A DNA stretch of 64,000 nt from an uncultured Microbacterium sp. (GTDB taxonomy: Bacteria > Actinomycetota > Actinomycetes > Actinomycetales > Microbacteriaceae): positions 1-64,000 of the forward strand of contig CAJYJO010000020.1 of assembly GCA_913774845.1 (NCBI GenBank), written 5' to 3'. The notes below the pieces were generated by a model. That model had not been told where the DNA came from and ran no database searches. It saw nothing but the letters and a program-made list of their open reading frames with translations. Shown in pieces: positions 44,910 through 52,774 of this stretch. The translations under genes were made by a program, and so were the position numbers. Position 1 is the first letter of the stretch. Each line of letters begins with the position of its first letter.

Positions 44910-45686
44910 ATGAAGATCGTGGTGCTGATCAAAGAGGTCCCCGACACCTGGGGCGAGCGACGGCTCGACCTCGAGACCGGACTCGCCGACCGTGCCGCGT
45001 CGGCCGGGGTGCTCGACGAGATCGACGAGCGCGCGGTCGAAGCCGCCCTCGCCCACGCCGACGCGCACCCCGGCACCGAGATCGTGGTTCTCGCCATGGC
45101 GCCCGCCTCGGCGGCGGCGACCGTGCGCAAAGCCCTCGCGATGGGGGCGACCTCCGCGGTGCACGTGGTCGACGACGCCCTGCGCGGGTCCGACCTGCTG
45201 CTCACCGCCGACGTGCTCGCGGCCGCCGTCCGGCGCACGGGTTTCGACCTCGTCATCGCGGGCAACGTCTCGACCGACGGCGGTGGCGGAGTCATCCCGG
45301 CGATGGTCGCCGAACTGCTCGGCGTGCCGCAGCTCACCGCGCTCTCGAGCATCGAGGTGACCGACGACGCCGTATCTGGCGACCGCGTGAGCGATGCCGG
45401 GACGCTGCGGGTCTCGGCATCCCTGCCCGCGGTCGTCTCCGTCACCGAGGCGCTGCCCGAAGGGCGGTTCACCACGTTCAAGGGCATCATGGCGGCCAAG
45501 AAGAAGCCGTACGAAACCCTGAATGCCGCCGAGCTCGGCGTCGAGGCCGAGGATCCCGCCCAGGCGCGGTACATCATGCTGTCGGTCGCCGAGCGGCCGC
45601 CGCGAGAAGCCGGGACGAAGATCGTCGACGAGGGCGACGCGGGCGAGAAGCTCGCGGCCTTCCTCGTGGCCGAGGGGGTGGCGTGA
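44910..45686 (+). CDS. etfB: Electron transfer flavoprotein beta subunit
   Basis: 258 residues beginning MKIVVLIKEVPDT, the typical EtfB start, followed by the AMP-binding pattern (LDEIDERAVEAAL, VLAMAP, VIAGNVSTDGGGGVIP) and the C-terminal GIMAAKKKPYETL recognition loop. With EtfA it takes electrons from acyl-CoA dehydrogenases. AAGGAG lies before ATG 44910. Earlier in-frame codons are inside repeats. etfA follows with a one-base overlap. Confidence 0.95.
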   Translation: MKIVVLIKEVPDTWGERRLDLETGLADRAASAGVLDEIDERAVEAALAHADAHPGTEIVVLAMAPASAAATVRKALAMGATSAVHVVDDALRGSDLLLTADVLAAAVRRTGFDLVIAGNVSTDGGGGVIPAMVAELLGVPQLTALSSIEVTDDAVSGDRVSDAGTLRVSASLPAVVSVTEALPEGRFTTFKGIMAAKKKPYETLNAAELGVEAEDPAQARYIMLSVAERPPREAGTKIVDEGDAGEKLAAFLVAEGVA

Positions 45687-46651
45687 TGGGCGTCGCACTC
45701 GTGCTGCTGGAGGTGCTGCCGTCGGGAGCGCTCGCCGCGTCGTCCGCGGGGCTGCTCACGGCCGCGGCCGGGGTGGGGGAGCCCGTCGCGGTGATCGCCG
45801 CCCCTGCGACGGCGCTCGATCGCGCCGCGGCGGAGGCCGCGGAGCTCGGGGCGGTGCGCGTCCTCACCGCTGAGACCGACCCCGAGATGCTCACCGGGCC
45901 GGTCGTCGACGCTCTCGCCGCCGCGGTGGCGGCGGAGGGTCCCGAGCTCGTGCTGGCGTCCCACGCGATCGAAGCGCGCGACGCTCTCGCCCGCCTGGCG
46001 GCGCGGTTGCGGCTGCCCCTGGCGACCGACGTCGTCGGCATCGCGCGCGACGACCTCGGCGTGGTGGCGCACCACTCGGCGTTCGGCGGGGCGTTCACCG
46101 TCGACGGGGCGCCGACGTTCGGACCTCTCGTCGCCACCCTGCGTCCGGGAGCCGTCGAGGGGCGCCTCGACCCGCACCGGCTCGTCGTTCGGGGCCTCGA
46201 GGTGCCGGCATCCGCGACGCCCTGCGCCCGCGTCGAGGCGTTCACCGAGACGGCCGCGCCCTCGACGCGACCCGAGCTGCGCGGGGCGGCCGCGGTGGTC
46301 GCCGGGGGCCGCGGCGTGGGATCCAAGGACGACTTCGCCCTGGTCGAGCGGCTCGCCGACGCGCTCGGCGCGGCCGTCGGCGCCTCACGAGCGGCCGTCG
46401 ACGCCGGCTACGTACCCGCGACCGCGCAGGTCGGGCAGACCGGGGTGTCGGTGTCGCCGAGGCTCTACGTCGCGCTGGGGATCTCGGGTGCCATCCAGCA
46501 CCGCGCCGGCATGCAGACCGCCCGCACGATCGTCGCGATCGACAAGAACCCCGACGCGCCGATCTTCGACATCGCCGACTTCGGTATCGTCGGAGACCTG
46601 TTCACCGTCGTCCCGCAACTCATCAGCGCGCTCGAGGCCCACAAGAAATAG
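45686..46651 (+). CDS. etfA: Electron transfer flavoprotein alpha subunit
   Basis: 321 residues. The C-terminal FAD domain is unmistakable: VAGGRGVGSKDDFALVERLA, the conserved QVGQTGVSVSPRLYVALGISGAIQH, and AIDKNPDAPIFDIADFGIVGDL. The N-terminal half is a divergent nucleotide-binding-like fold. A GTG one codon earlier is also possible. The next gene, for a cytochrome b-like membrane protein, starts at the very next base. Confidence 0.95.
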   Translation: MGVALVLLEVLPSGALAASSAGLLTAAAGVGEPVAVIAAPATALDRAAAEAAELGAVRVLTAETDPEMLTGPVVDALAAAVAAEGPELVLASHAIEARDALARLAARLRLPLATDVVGIARDDLGVVAHHSAFGGAFTVDGAPTFGPLVATLRPGAVEGRLDPHRLVVRGLEVPASATPCARVEAFTETAAPSTRPELRGAAAVVAGGRGVGSKDDFALVERLADALGAAVGASRAAVDAGYVPATAQVGQTGVSVSPRLYVALGISGAIQHRAGMQTARTIVAIDKNPDAPIFDIADFGIVGDLFTVVPQLISALEAHKK

Positions 46652-48505
46652 ATGGCGTCCACACCCCGCACCCCGCGTCGCGGGCTGCCGCGCGTCCCCG
46701 GCGGGGAGCCGTGGCCGCCCGCGGTCTCCGACATGCCCTCGGCGGGCGACGCCGACGGCTCCGCCGTCACGCCGCCGAACACCGGCGCGCCGGTGGTGGA
46801 TGCGGGGGAGCGCAGCGGATTCGGAGCTGAGGCGCTCGAGCGTCCGCTTCCGGTGGACGGGTCCGCATCCGGTGAGGCGGTGGATGATGCCGTCCCGGCG
46901 GAGGTGGACGCCGGGGCGAGCAGCGTGCGCCGGGGGTTGCCGCGTGAGCCGGGCGGAGAGCCGTGGCCGCCGGCATCCGGCGGTTCTCGCGCGCCGGTGG
47001 TGGATGCGGGGGAGCGCAGCGGATTCGGATCCGAGGTGCCCGAGCGTCCGCTTCCGGTGGACGGGTCCGCATCCGGTGAGGCGGTGGATGCCGAGGTGAG
47101 TGCCGTTCCGGCGGAGGTGGACGCCGGGGTGAGCAGCGTGCGCCGGGGGTTGCCGCGTGAGCCGGGCGGGGAGCCGTGGCCGCCGGCATCCGCCATTCCA
47201 GCTGCTGCTGCGCGGCCCGGAACCGTAGCGGAATCGGAGGATCGCAGCGGAATCGGAGATTCTGAGCCCGTGGGTCCGAGCCTGGTGAGCACGTCCGAAT
47301 CCGGTGCACCTGCCGCGACCCCGGCGCCCGAGAGGGTGAACACAGCCGGCCCGGGGGCTGAGACCGTGACGGGTGCCGACCACGCCGCCGGGAGCCACGC
47401 CCCGCCCTCAGAGGATGCGTCCGAGGCGGCGCCCGCCCGCCCGCCCCTGACCGTTCCGCGCACCGTCTGGCCCGGCGCCGCGGCCCGACTCCGGGCGACC
47501 CCGCCCGCCGGCGCGCCCCGACCCGCCGGGGCCCGACCCACCGGCACGGCCCGACCCGCCCGGGGGACCTCGGGGCCCGTCGCCCTCGGCGACTACTCGC
47601 CTGTCCACCTGCTCGGCTCGGCCGCCGTGCTCGGGGTCTTCGCGCTCGCCCTCGTCGGCATCGCGGTACTGCTCGCGCGCTTCGTGCTCGCACTCGGGCC
47701 GGGCCAGGACTTCCTCGCCGCTTTCCCCGGCGAGTACCACCTGCCCGAGTCCGCACCCGTCGGCATCCCGGCCTGGCTGAACTGGTCGCACTTCCTCAAC
47801 AGCTTCTTCCTCCTGCTGATCATCCGCACCGGCTGGCAGGTACGGCGCGAGAAGCGACCCGCCGCGTTCTGGTCGCCGCGGAACAACAAGAAGCGTCGCA
47901 TCAGTCTCGCCCTGTGGTTCCACCAGGCGCTCGACATCCTGTGGATCGCGAACGGCGTCGTCTTCGTCGTGCTGCTGTTCACCACCGGGCAGTGGATGCG
48001 CATCGTGCCGACCTCGTGGGAGGTCTTCCCGAACGCCCTCTCGGCCGCCCTCCAGTACGCCTCGCTCGACTGGCCGACCGAGAACGGGTGGGTGAACTAC
48101 AACAGCCTGCAGCAGCTGTCGTACTTCGCCATCACCTTCGTGGCGGCGCCGCTCGCGATCGTCAGCGGCGTGCGTCTTTCAGGCGTCTGGCCGAAGGATG
48201 CCGAGAAGCTGAACCGGCTGTACCCCATCGAATGGGCGCGCAAGGTGCACTTCCCCACGATGCTCTTCTTCGTGGCGTTCATCGTCGTGCACGTCTCGCT
48301 CGTGCTGGCCACGGGCGCGCTGCGCAATCTCAACCACATGTACGCCGCCCGCGGCTCGGTCGACCCCGGGGCGTACACGAGCGACCCGACGGGCCTGCTG
48401 ATCTTCGCGGCATCCCTCCTGGTGATGGCCGCCGCGTGGGTGGCCGCGCGTCCCGCCGTGCTCGTGCCGATCGCGCGCCTGTTCGGCGAGGTCAAGCAGC
48501 GCTGA
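46652..48505 (+). CDS. Cytochrome b/b561-type membrane protein with repetitive Pro-rich N-terminus
   Basis: 617 residues. Residues 1-310 are disordered and contain three copies of RRGLPR-x-PGGEPWPP (starting at 9, 93 and 163), the first two in repeats of about 70-83 residues. Six membrane helices follow (about 320-350, 388-408, 428-456, 500-522, 545-570, 588-612). Histidines fit b-heme ligation: WSHFLNSFF, LWFHQALD, KVHFPTM and VVHVSLV. This resembles the cytochrome b/b6 superfamily of formate dehydrogenase or hydrogenase b subunits. Because it starts immediately after etfA, it may pass ETF electrons to the quinone pool. That is inference: actinobacteria often lack an obvious ETF:quinone oxidoreductase. 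Confidence 0.78.
   Translation: MASTPRTPRRGLPRVPGGEPWPPAVSDMPSAGDADGSAVTPPNTGAPVVDAGERSGFGAEALERPLPVDGSASGEAVDDAVPAEVDAGASSVRRGLPREPGGEPWPPASGGSRAPVVDAGERSGFGSEVPERPLPVDGSASGEAVDAEVSAVPAEVDAGVSSVRRGLPREPGGEPWPPASAIPAAAARPGTVAESEDRSGIGDSEPVGPSLVSTSESGAPAATPAPERVNTAGPGAETVTGADHAAGSHAPPSEDASEAAPARPPLTVPRTVWPGAAARLRATPPAGAPRPAGARPTGTARPARGTSGPVALGDYSPVHLLGSAAVLGVFALALVGIAVLLARFVLALGPGQDFLAAFPGEYHLPESAPVGIPAWLNWSHFLNSFFLLLIIRTGWQVRREKRPAAFWSPRNNKKRRISLALWFHQALDILWIANGVVFVVLLFTTGQWMRIVPTSWEVFPNALSAALQYASLDWPTENGWVNYNSLQQLSYFAITFVAAPLAIVSGVRLSGVWPKDAEKLNRLYPIEWARKVHFPTMLFFVAFIVVHVSLVLATGALRNLNHMYAARGSVDPGAYTSDPTGLLIFAASLLVMAAAWVAARPAVLVPIARLFGEVKQR
46676..47195 (+). repeat. Tandem repeats within the cytochrome b-like gene
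   Basis: Two long units (about 250 and 210 bp) and the start of a third, each opening with CGCGGGCTGCCGCG- or CGGGGGTTGCCGCG-type sequence and sharing GTGGTGGATGCGGGGGAGCG and CCGCTTCCGGTGGACGGGTC. Units 2 and 3 are nearly identical at their starts, pointing to recent expansion. Confidence 0.85.
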
Positions 48506-48518
48506 CGCGTCGCATCCG

Positions 48519-48599
48519 CCGACATCACACGTTCGGCGCGAGATCACCCCTTCGCGGGCCCGCGTTCGCTGTGATCTCGCGCCGATCGTGTGATCTCGG
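48519..48599. repeat. Long palindrome of the GATCACACG family (full copy)
   Basis: 29 bp arms (48519-48547 and 48571-48599) with about two mismatches around 23 nt. The left arm is nearly identical to the element at 26641. Lies between convergent genes. Confidence 0.9.
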
Positions 48600-48614
48600 G
48601 GGTCGCGCGAGCGC

Positions 48615-49160
48615 TCAGACGCGCGCGCGGAGGCCGGACGCGATCAGGTCGAGGCCGAACGTGAAATCGTCGGACTTCAGGCCCGAGGCGCCGTCGCGCG
48701 CGCCGGCGCTGTCGTACTGCAGGCGCTGCTGCTCGTGCCAGACGAAGCCGAGCACGTAGTGCAGCACGGTCGTCGCGACCCGGCGGGCGGTGTCGGCGTC
48801 GAAGCCCGCGGCGGTGACGGCGGCAGCAAGCCGGCCGTGTGCCAGCGAAGACCCGAGACCGAGAGCGAGGGTGCTCGAGACCACTTCGGCGCCGTCGCGG
48901 TAGGCCAGCAGGGCGTCGCGCAGGGCGTTCGCCTCGAGGCGCAGGTCGTCGGGGGTTCCGGATGCCATCCGCCCGACGATCCGGTCCGAGAGCTCCGCGA
49001 GCAGGGTCTGCTTGTTCGGGAAGTGCCAGTACAGGGCGCTGGGCTGCACCTCGAGCGTGGTCGCGAGGCGGCGCATCGTGAGGTCGGGGAGGCCGTGATC
49101 GTCGAGGATCCGCAGGGCGGTGCGGGCGACGTCGTCGGCGGAGTGCCCTCGGGGTGACAT
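48615..49160 (-). CDS. bioQ: BioQ-type TetR-family regulator of biotin genes
   Basis: 181 residues. A TetR helix-turn-helix at about 8-52 (VARTALRILDDHGLPDLTMRRLATTLEVQPSALYWHFPNKQ) and a TetR-class C-terminal domain (VLHYVLGFVWHEQQ). It is divergent from bioY, and two perfect TGAAC-N3-GTTCA palindromes lie between the starts, matching the BioQ operator described in corynebacteria and mycobacteria. ATG 49160 has TATACT 7 nt upstream, leaderless. The operators would repress both genes. Confidence 0.88.
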   Translation of the reverse strand: MSPRGHSADDVARTALRILDDHGLPDLTMRRLATTLEVQPSALYWHFPNKQTLLAELSDRIVGRMASGTPDDLRLEANALRDALLAYRDGAEVVSSTLALGLGSSLAHGRLAAAVTAAGFDADTARRVATTVLHYVLGFVWHEQQRLQYDSAGARDGASGLKSDDFTFGLDLIASGLRARV

Positions 49161-49167
49161 GCGTCCG

Positions 49168-49175
49168 AGTATAGT
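49168..49175. promoter_or_regulatory. Overlapping divergent -10 boxes of bioQ and bioY
   Basis: AGTATAGT reads TATACT on the minus strand (49168-49173, 7 nt from the bioQ ATG) and TATAGT on the plus strand (49170-49175). The two promoters share four base pairs and so cannot both be melted at once. Confidence 0.6.
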
Positions 49176-49202
49176 GAACGCCGTTCAGGTGAACACCGTT
49201 CA
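49175..49202. promoter_or_regulatory. Tandem BioQ operators
   Basis: TGAACGCCGTTCA (49175-49187) and TGAACACCGTTCA (49190-49202) are perfect 5+5 palindromes with centres 15 bp apart. The first abuts the bioY -10 box and covers its start point. Reported BioQ sites share the TGAAC-N3 half. Confidence 0.88.
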
Positions 49203-49215
49203 GGAAGGGCGCACC

Positions 49216-49812
49216 ATGACCCGCACCCTCGATGCGACCGATCTCGCCCGCGTCGCCGTCTTCGCCGCGCTCATCGTGGTGCTGGGACTGCCCGGGAGCT
49301 TCCCCGTGTTCGGCGGGGTGCCCATCACCGCCCAGACGCTCGGCGTCATGCTGGCGGGGGCCGTGCTCGGCCCCTGGCTCGGCGCCCTGTCGGTGACGGT
49401 CGTCCTCGCGCTCACGGCGGCGGGCCTCCCTCTGCTCGCGGGAGGGCGCGGCGGCCTCGGCGTCTTCTTCGGCCCCTCCGCGGGCTACGCGCTCGGGTGG
49501 ATCCTCGGGGCGATCGTCGTGGGTCTCCTCGTCCACGCCGGAGGGCGGCGCCCCGTCGTGTGGCGCACCGCCCTCGCGATGATCGCGGGTGGTGTCGGGG
49601 CGATCTATGCGATCGGCATCCCCGTGCAGAGTGCTGTCACGCGCCTTCCGCTCGGAGAGACGGCGTTGACGAGCCTTGTCTTCGTGCCCGGCGATCTGCT
49701 CAAGGCCGCGCTCGCGACCGCCGTCGTCGCCGCGCTCGTGCGGGCGTACCCGCGCGGATTCCGCCGCGCGTGGACGCGACCGGCGGCGGCGCCCGCGGCC
49801 GCCACGGCGTGA
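49216..49812 (+). CDS. bioY: BioY, biotin-binding S component of an ECF transporter
   Basis: 198 residues with six membrane helices and the BioY landmarks FPVFGGVPITAQTLGVMLAGAVLGPWLGALSV, LAGGRGGLGVFFGPSAGYALGW and FVPGDLLKAALA. It captures biotin with the BioM ATPase and BioN coupler encoded 2.3 kb downstream in the same operon. ATG 49216 follows AGGAAGG. Regulated by the BioQ operators immediately upstream. Confidence 0.95.
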   Translation: MTRTLDATDLARVAVFAALIVVLGLPGSFPVFGGVPITAQTLGVMLAGAVLGPWLGALSVTVVLALTAAGLPLLAGGRGGLGVFFGPSAGYALGWILGAIVVGLLVHAGGRRPVVWRTALAMIAGGVGAIYAIGIPVQSAVTRLPLGETALTSLVFVPGDLLKAALATAVVAALVRAYPRGFRRAWTRPAAAPAAATA

Positions 49813-50888
49813 TCGTCGTCCTCGACGGCGACGACGGGCGGCTCGTCGAGCGCATCGCCGCGACCCGTGCCGACGGAGACGCCGTGCTGATCGCCGATCC
49901 GCGCTGGAGCGCCGAACAACGCGCGAGCGTGGAGCGGGTGGCATCCGGGATCGACGACGCGGATGCCACGGCCTGGGCGACCCTGACCTCGGGCAGCACC
50001 GGCGCGGCGCGCATCGTGCGGCGGACGGCCGCATCCTGGACGGACTCCTTCGCGGCGGTGAGCGCGCTCCTGGAAGCGGGACCGGACGACGTCGTGGCCC
50101 TCTCCGCCCCGCCGTCGTCGTCGCTAACCCTGTTCTCTCTCGCGCACGCACTCGAGGGCGGTCCGCGGCCGGTGCTGGGCCGCGATCCCGCCGCGACGCT
50201 CCTGCACGCGACGCCCGAGGGCTTGCGCGCCGTGCTCGAGGACGGCTCCCTGCCGCGGCTGCGCCTCGCCCTCGTCGGCGGATCCCGCCTCGACCCGTCG
50301 TTGCGCGAGCGCGCCGACGCCGCCGGCATGAGGGTCGTGTCGTACTACGGGGCGGCGGAGCTGTCGTTCGTCGCCGTCGACACCGGCGACGGGCTGCGCG
50401 CGTTCCCGGGGGTGGAACTCGACGTGCGGAGCGGCGAGGTGTGGGTGCGCTCCGCGTTCGTGGCATCCGGCTACCTCGGAGCGGACGGCCCGCTGCGCCG
50501 CGACGGGGCGTGGGCCACCGTCGGCGATCGCGCCGAGCTGCAGGACGGACGACTGCGCCTGCATGGCCGTGCCGACGACGCGATCCTCAGCGCCTCGGCG
50601 ACCGTCATCCCCCACGAGGTCGAGCAGGTGCTGCGCACGATCCCCGGTGTGCGCGACGCCGTCGTGTTCGGGATGCCGCGCCCCCGCGTGGGCGCGTTGG
50701 TCGCCGCGTTCGTGGAGGGGCCGGATGCCGACCCGGCCGCCGTCCGATCCGCGGCCGCCGCCCTGCTCGCCCCCGCTCATCGTCCGCGACGCTGGGCGTT
50801 CGGGGAGATCCCGCGGACGCCCTCGGGGAAGCCCGCGCGCGCCGAGGTGGCGCGGCTGATGGAGGGCGAGCGTGATGGCCGACACTGA
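49809..50888 (+). CDS. Short AMP-dependent acyl-CoA ligase in the biotin operon (MenE-like)
   Basis: 359 residues from GTG 49809, which overlaps the bioY stop (GTGA). Adenylation motifs: TSGSTG (60-65), SYYGAAELSF (A5, with Ala where Thr is usual), GDRAELQDG, GRADDAILSASATVIP and catalytic K341 in TPSGKPAR. The N-terminal subdomain is cut to about 55 residues, making it shorter than most ANL enzymes and comparable to short MenE forms. Being between bioY and bioMN under BioQ, it may activate a dicarboxylate or fatty acid for pimelate supply. B. subtilis yhfUTS groups a BioY protein, a ligase and a thiolase in the same way. Substrate unknown. Confidence 0.85.
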   Translation: MIVVLDGDDGRLVERIAATRADGDAVLIADPRWSAEQRASVERVASGIDDADATAWATLTSGSTGAARIVRRTAASWTDSFAAVSALLEAGPDDVVALSAPPSSSLTLFSLAHALEGGPRPVLGRDPAATLLHATPEGLRAVLEDGSLPRLRLALVGGSRLDPSLRERADAAGMRVVSYYGAAELSFVAVDTGDGLRAFPGVELDVRSGEVWVRSAFVASGYLGADGPLRRDGAWATVGDRAELQDGRLRLHGRADDAILSASATVIPHEVEQVLRTIPGVRDAVVFGMPRPRVGALVAAFVEGPDADPAAVRSAAAALLAPAHRPRRWAFGEIPRTPSGKPARAEVARLMEGERDGRH

Positions 50889-51978
50889 CCCCGTCGTCGT
50901 CGCGGCGCAGCGCAGCCCCCTCGCGGTTCGGGGGCGCGGCCTCGCCCGCCTCGACGCGGGCGCTCTCGCCGGCGAGGTCGTCGCGGCGGTCGTGGTCGAC
51001 GCGGGATCCCCGCCGGTCGCCGACGTGATCCTCGGCAACTGCACCGGCCCGGGCGGCAATCTCGGCCGCATCGCCGCCCTCGCGGCCGGCCTCGGGATCG
51101 GCGTCCCCGGGGGCACCGTCGACCGGCAGTGCGGGAGCGGACTCGCGGCGATCGGGGATGCCGCACTGGCGACGCGCGCCGACGGTCGGACCCGCGTGGC
51201 GGGCGGGGTCGAGAGCGCCTCGACCGCTCCCGTCCGTGTGCATGACGGGACGCCCTTCTCGCGAGCGCCCTTCGCTCCCGCGGGCTTCGCCGACCCCGAC
51301 ATGCTGCGCGCCGCCGACGACCTGGCCGCCCACGACGGTCTGTCGCGCGCTCGGCAGGACGCCTACGCGCAGCGCAGCCACGCGCGGGCGACGACCGCGC
51401 GAGCGGCCGGACGCTTCGACGCCGAGATCGTGCCCGTGGCGGGGATGACCGGCGATGAGGGCATCGGCGTCTCCGCGGCGGCGTGGGCACGTCTTGCGCC
51501 GCTCGTGGACGGCGGCACCGTCACCGCCGCGACCTCCACGCGCATCGGCGACGGGGCGGCGGCGGTCGTGATCGCCCCCGCCGGATCGGCGCCGGGGCTC
51601 GCGATCCGCGCCACCGCCGTCGTGGGCTGCGACCCGGCCCTCCCCGGCATCGGGGCCGCGCCCGCGATCGAGGCCGCCCTCACCCAGGCGGGGCTGAGCC
51701 TCCCCGATGTCACCGCGATCGAGCTCGTCGAGGCGTTCGCCGCGCAGAGCATCGCCGTCCTGTCGCGCCTCGGCCTCGGCGACGACGACGCGCGCGTCTG
51801 CACCGAGGGCGGCGCGCTGGCCCTGGGGCACCCGTGGGGAGCCAGCGGAGCGGTGGCGGTCGTGCGCCTGTTCTCGCGGCTCGTCCGCGCCGGGGCCCCG
51901 GCGGGCACGGTGGGGCTCGCCGCGGCATCCGTCGGCGGCGGCCTCGGCGTCGCCGCGGTGTTCGAGGTCGTGCGGTGA
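50875..51978 (+). CDS. Atypical thiolase-family protein in the biotin operon
   Basis: 367 residues. The nucleophile C86 (DRQCGSGL) and H319 (ALGHPWGASG) are present. NEAF is replaced by VEAF (V285) and the second catalytic cysteine, normally in C-x-GGG, is S352 (AASVGGG). It is therefore unlikely to be a conventional degradative thiolase. It may condense without the usual acid/base or act on a special acyl group. GGAGGG precedes ATG 50875, which overlaps the ligase gene by 14 bp. A GTG one codon earlier is also possible. Likely partner of the ligase in making a biotin precursor, by inference from context. Confidence 0.85.
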   Translation: MADTDPVVVAAQRSPLAVRGRGLARLDAGALAGEVVAAVVVDAGSPPVADVILGNCTGPGGNLGRIAALAAGLGIGVPGGTVDRQCGSGLAAIGDAALATRADGRTRVAGGVESASTAPVRVHDGTPFSRAPFAPAGFADPDMLRAADDLAAHDGLSRARQDAYAQRSHARATTARAAGRFDAEIVPVAGMTGDEGIGVSAAAWARLAPLVDGGTVTAATSTRIGDGAAAVVIAPAGSAPGLAIRATAVVGCDPALPGIGAAPAIEAALTQAGLSLPDVTAIELVEAFAAQSIAVLSRLGLGDDDARVCTEGGALALGHPWGASGAVAVVRLFSRLVRAGAPAGTVGLAAASVGGGLGVAAVFEVVR

Positions 51979-52127
51979 GGGTGCTGCGCTGTCGGGGGCT
52001 GAGCGCCCGGCTCGCTGCTCGAGCCCGTGCGGTGAGGGTCCTGCGCCGCGGCGGCCTCGGCGTCGCCGCGGTGCTCGAGGTCGTCCGGTGAGCGTCGTGC
52101 GCTGCCGGGGGCTGAGCGCGCGGCTCG
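51937..52127 (+). repeat. 113 bp direct duplication spanning the thiolase end and the bioM start
   Basis: 51937-52014 and 52050-52127 are diverged copies of the same 78 bp: the last codons of the thiolase gene plus the first codons of bioM. A shorter third copy of the stop/start junction (GTGCGGTGAGGGT) lies at 52027-52039. Copy 1's GTG (51975) opens a 38-codon frame that ends at copy 2's thiolase-like stop (52091). Confidence 0.85.
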
Positions 52128-52774
52128 ACGACCGCGAGGTGCTGCACGATGTCGCCCTCGACCTCGGAGCCCGCACCATCGCCATCGTCGGCGACAACGG
52201 CTCGGGGAAATCCACCTTCGCCCGTGTCGCCGCCGGTCTCGTGCGGCGGGCGTCGGGAGACCTCGAGGTGCTCGGGATCGACCCGGAGAAGGATGCCGCC
52301 GCCCTCCGCCGTCGCGTCGCCCTCGTGCTCAGCAACCCCGACGCGCAGATCGTCATGCCGACCGTCGCGGAGGACGTCGCCCTGTCTCTCCGCCCCCTCC
52401 GTCTCTCGCGCCAGGAACGCGCCCGCCGCGTCGCCGCGGCGCTCGAACATTTCGGGCTGGACGCACTCGCCGATCGTCCCGCCCACGACCTGTCCGGGGG
52501 CCAGAAGCAGCTCCTCGCCCTGTGCGGTGCGTTCGTGCGCGCGCCCGACCTCGTCGTCGCCGACGAGCCGACGGCGTTCCTCGACGCGCGCAACGCCCGC
52601 ACCGTCGCCGACCACCTCCTCGCCGACACCGGGCACGTGCTCGTCGTCGTCACGCACGACCTCGCCCTGGCACGCCGGTGCGAGGAGGCCGTGCTCTTCG
52701 CGGACGGTCGGGTCGCGGCATCCGGTACCGCGGACGAGGTCGTCGACGCCTACAAGAGGGCCCTGGCGTGCTGA
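52088..52774 (+). CDS. bioM: BioM, ATPase of the biotin ECF transporter
   Basis: 228 residues: Walker A GDNGSGKST, Q-loop LSNPDAQIVMPTV, signature HDLSGGQKQLLAL, Walker B LVVADEPTAFLD, switch His in VVTHDLAL. The LSNPDAQ-type Q-loop is typical of ECF ATPases. GTG 52088 lies at the second copy of the duplicated junction. The copy at 51975 leads only to a truncated frame. It powers BioY/BioN. The stop overlaps the bioN GTG. Confidence 0.94.
   Translation: MSVVRCRGLSARLDDREVLHDVALDLGARTIAIVGDNGSGKSTFARVAAGLVRRASGDLEVLGIDPEKDAAALRRRVALVLSNPDAQIVMPTVAEDVALSLRPLRLSRQERARRVAAALEHFGLDALADRPAHDLSGGQKQLLALCGAFVRAPDLVVADEPTAFLDARNARTVADHLLADTGHVLVVVTHDLALARRCEEAVLFADGRVAASGTADEVVDAYKRALAC

Noticed and set aside
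51975..52091. The 38-codon frame as a genuine small gene
   Set aside because: It is fully explained by the duplicated junction: its first residues copy the bioM start and its last copy the thiolase end.
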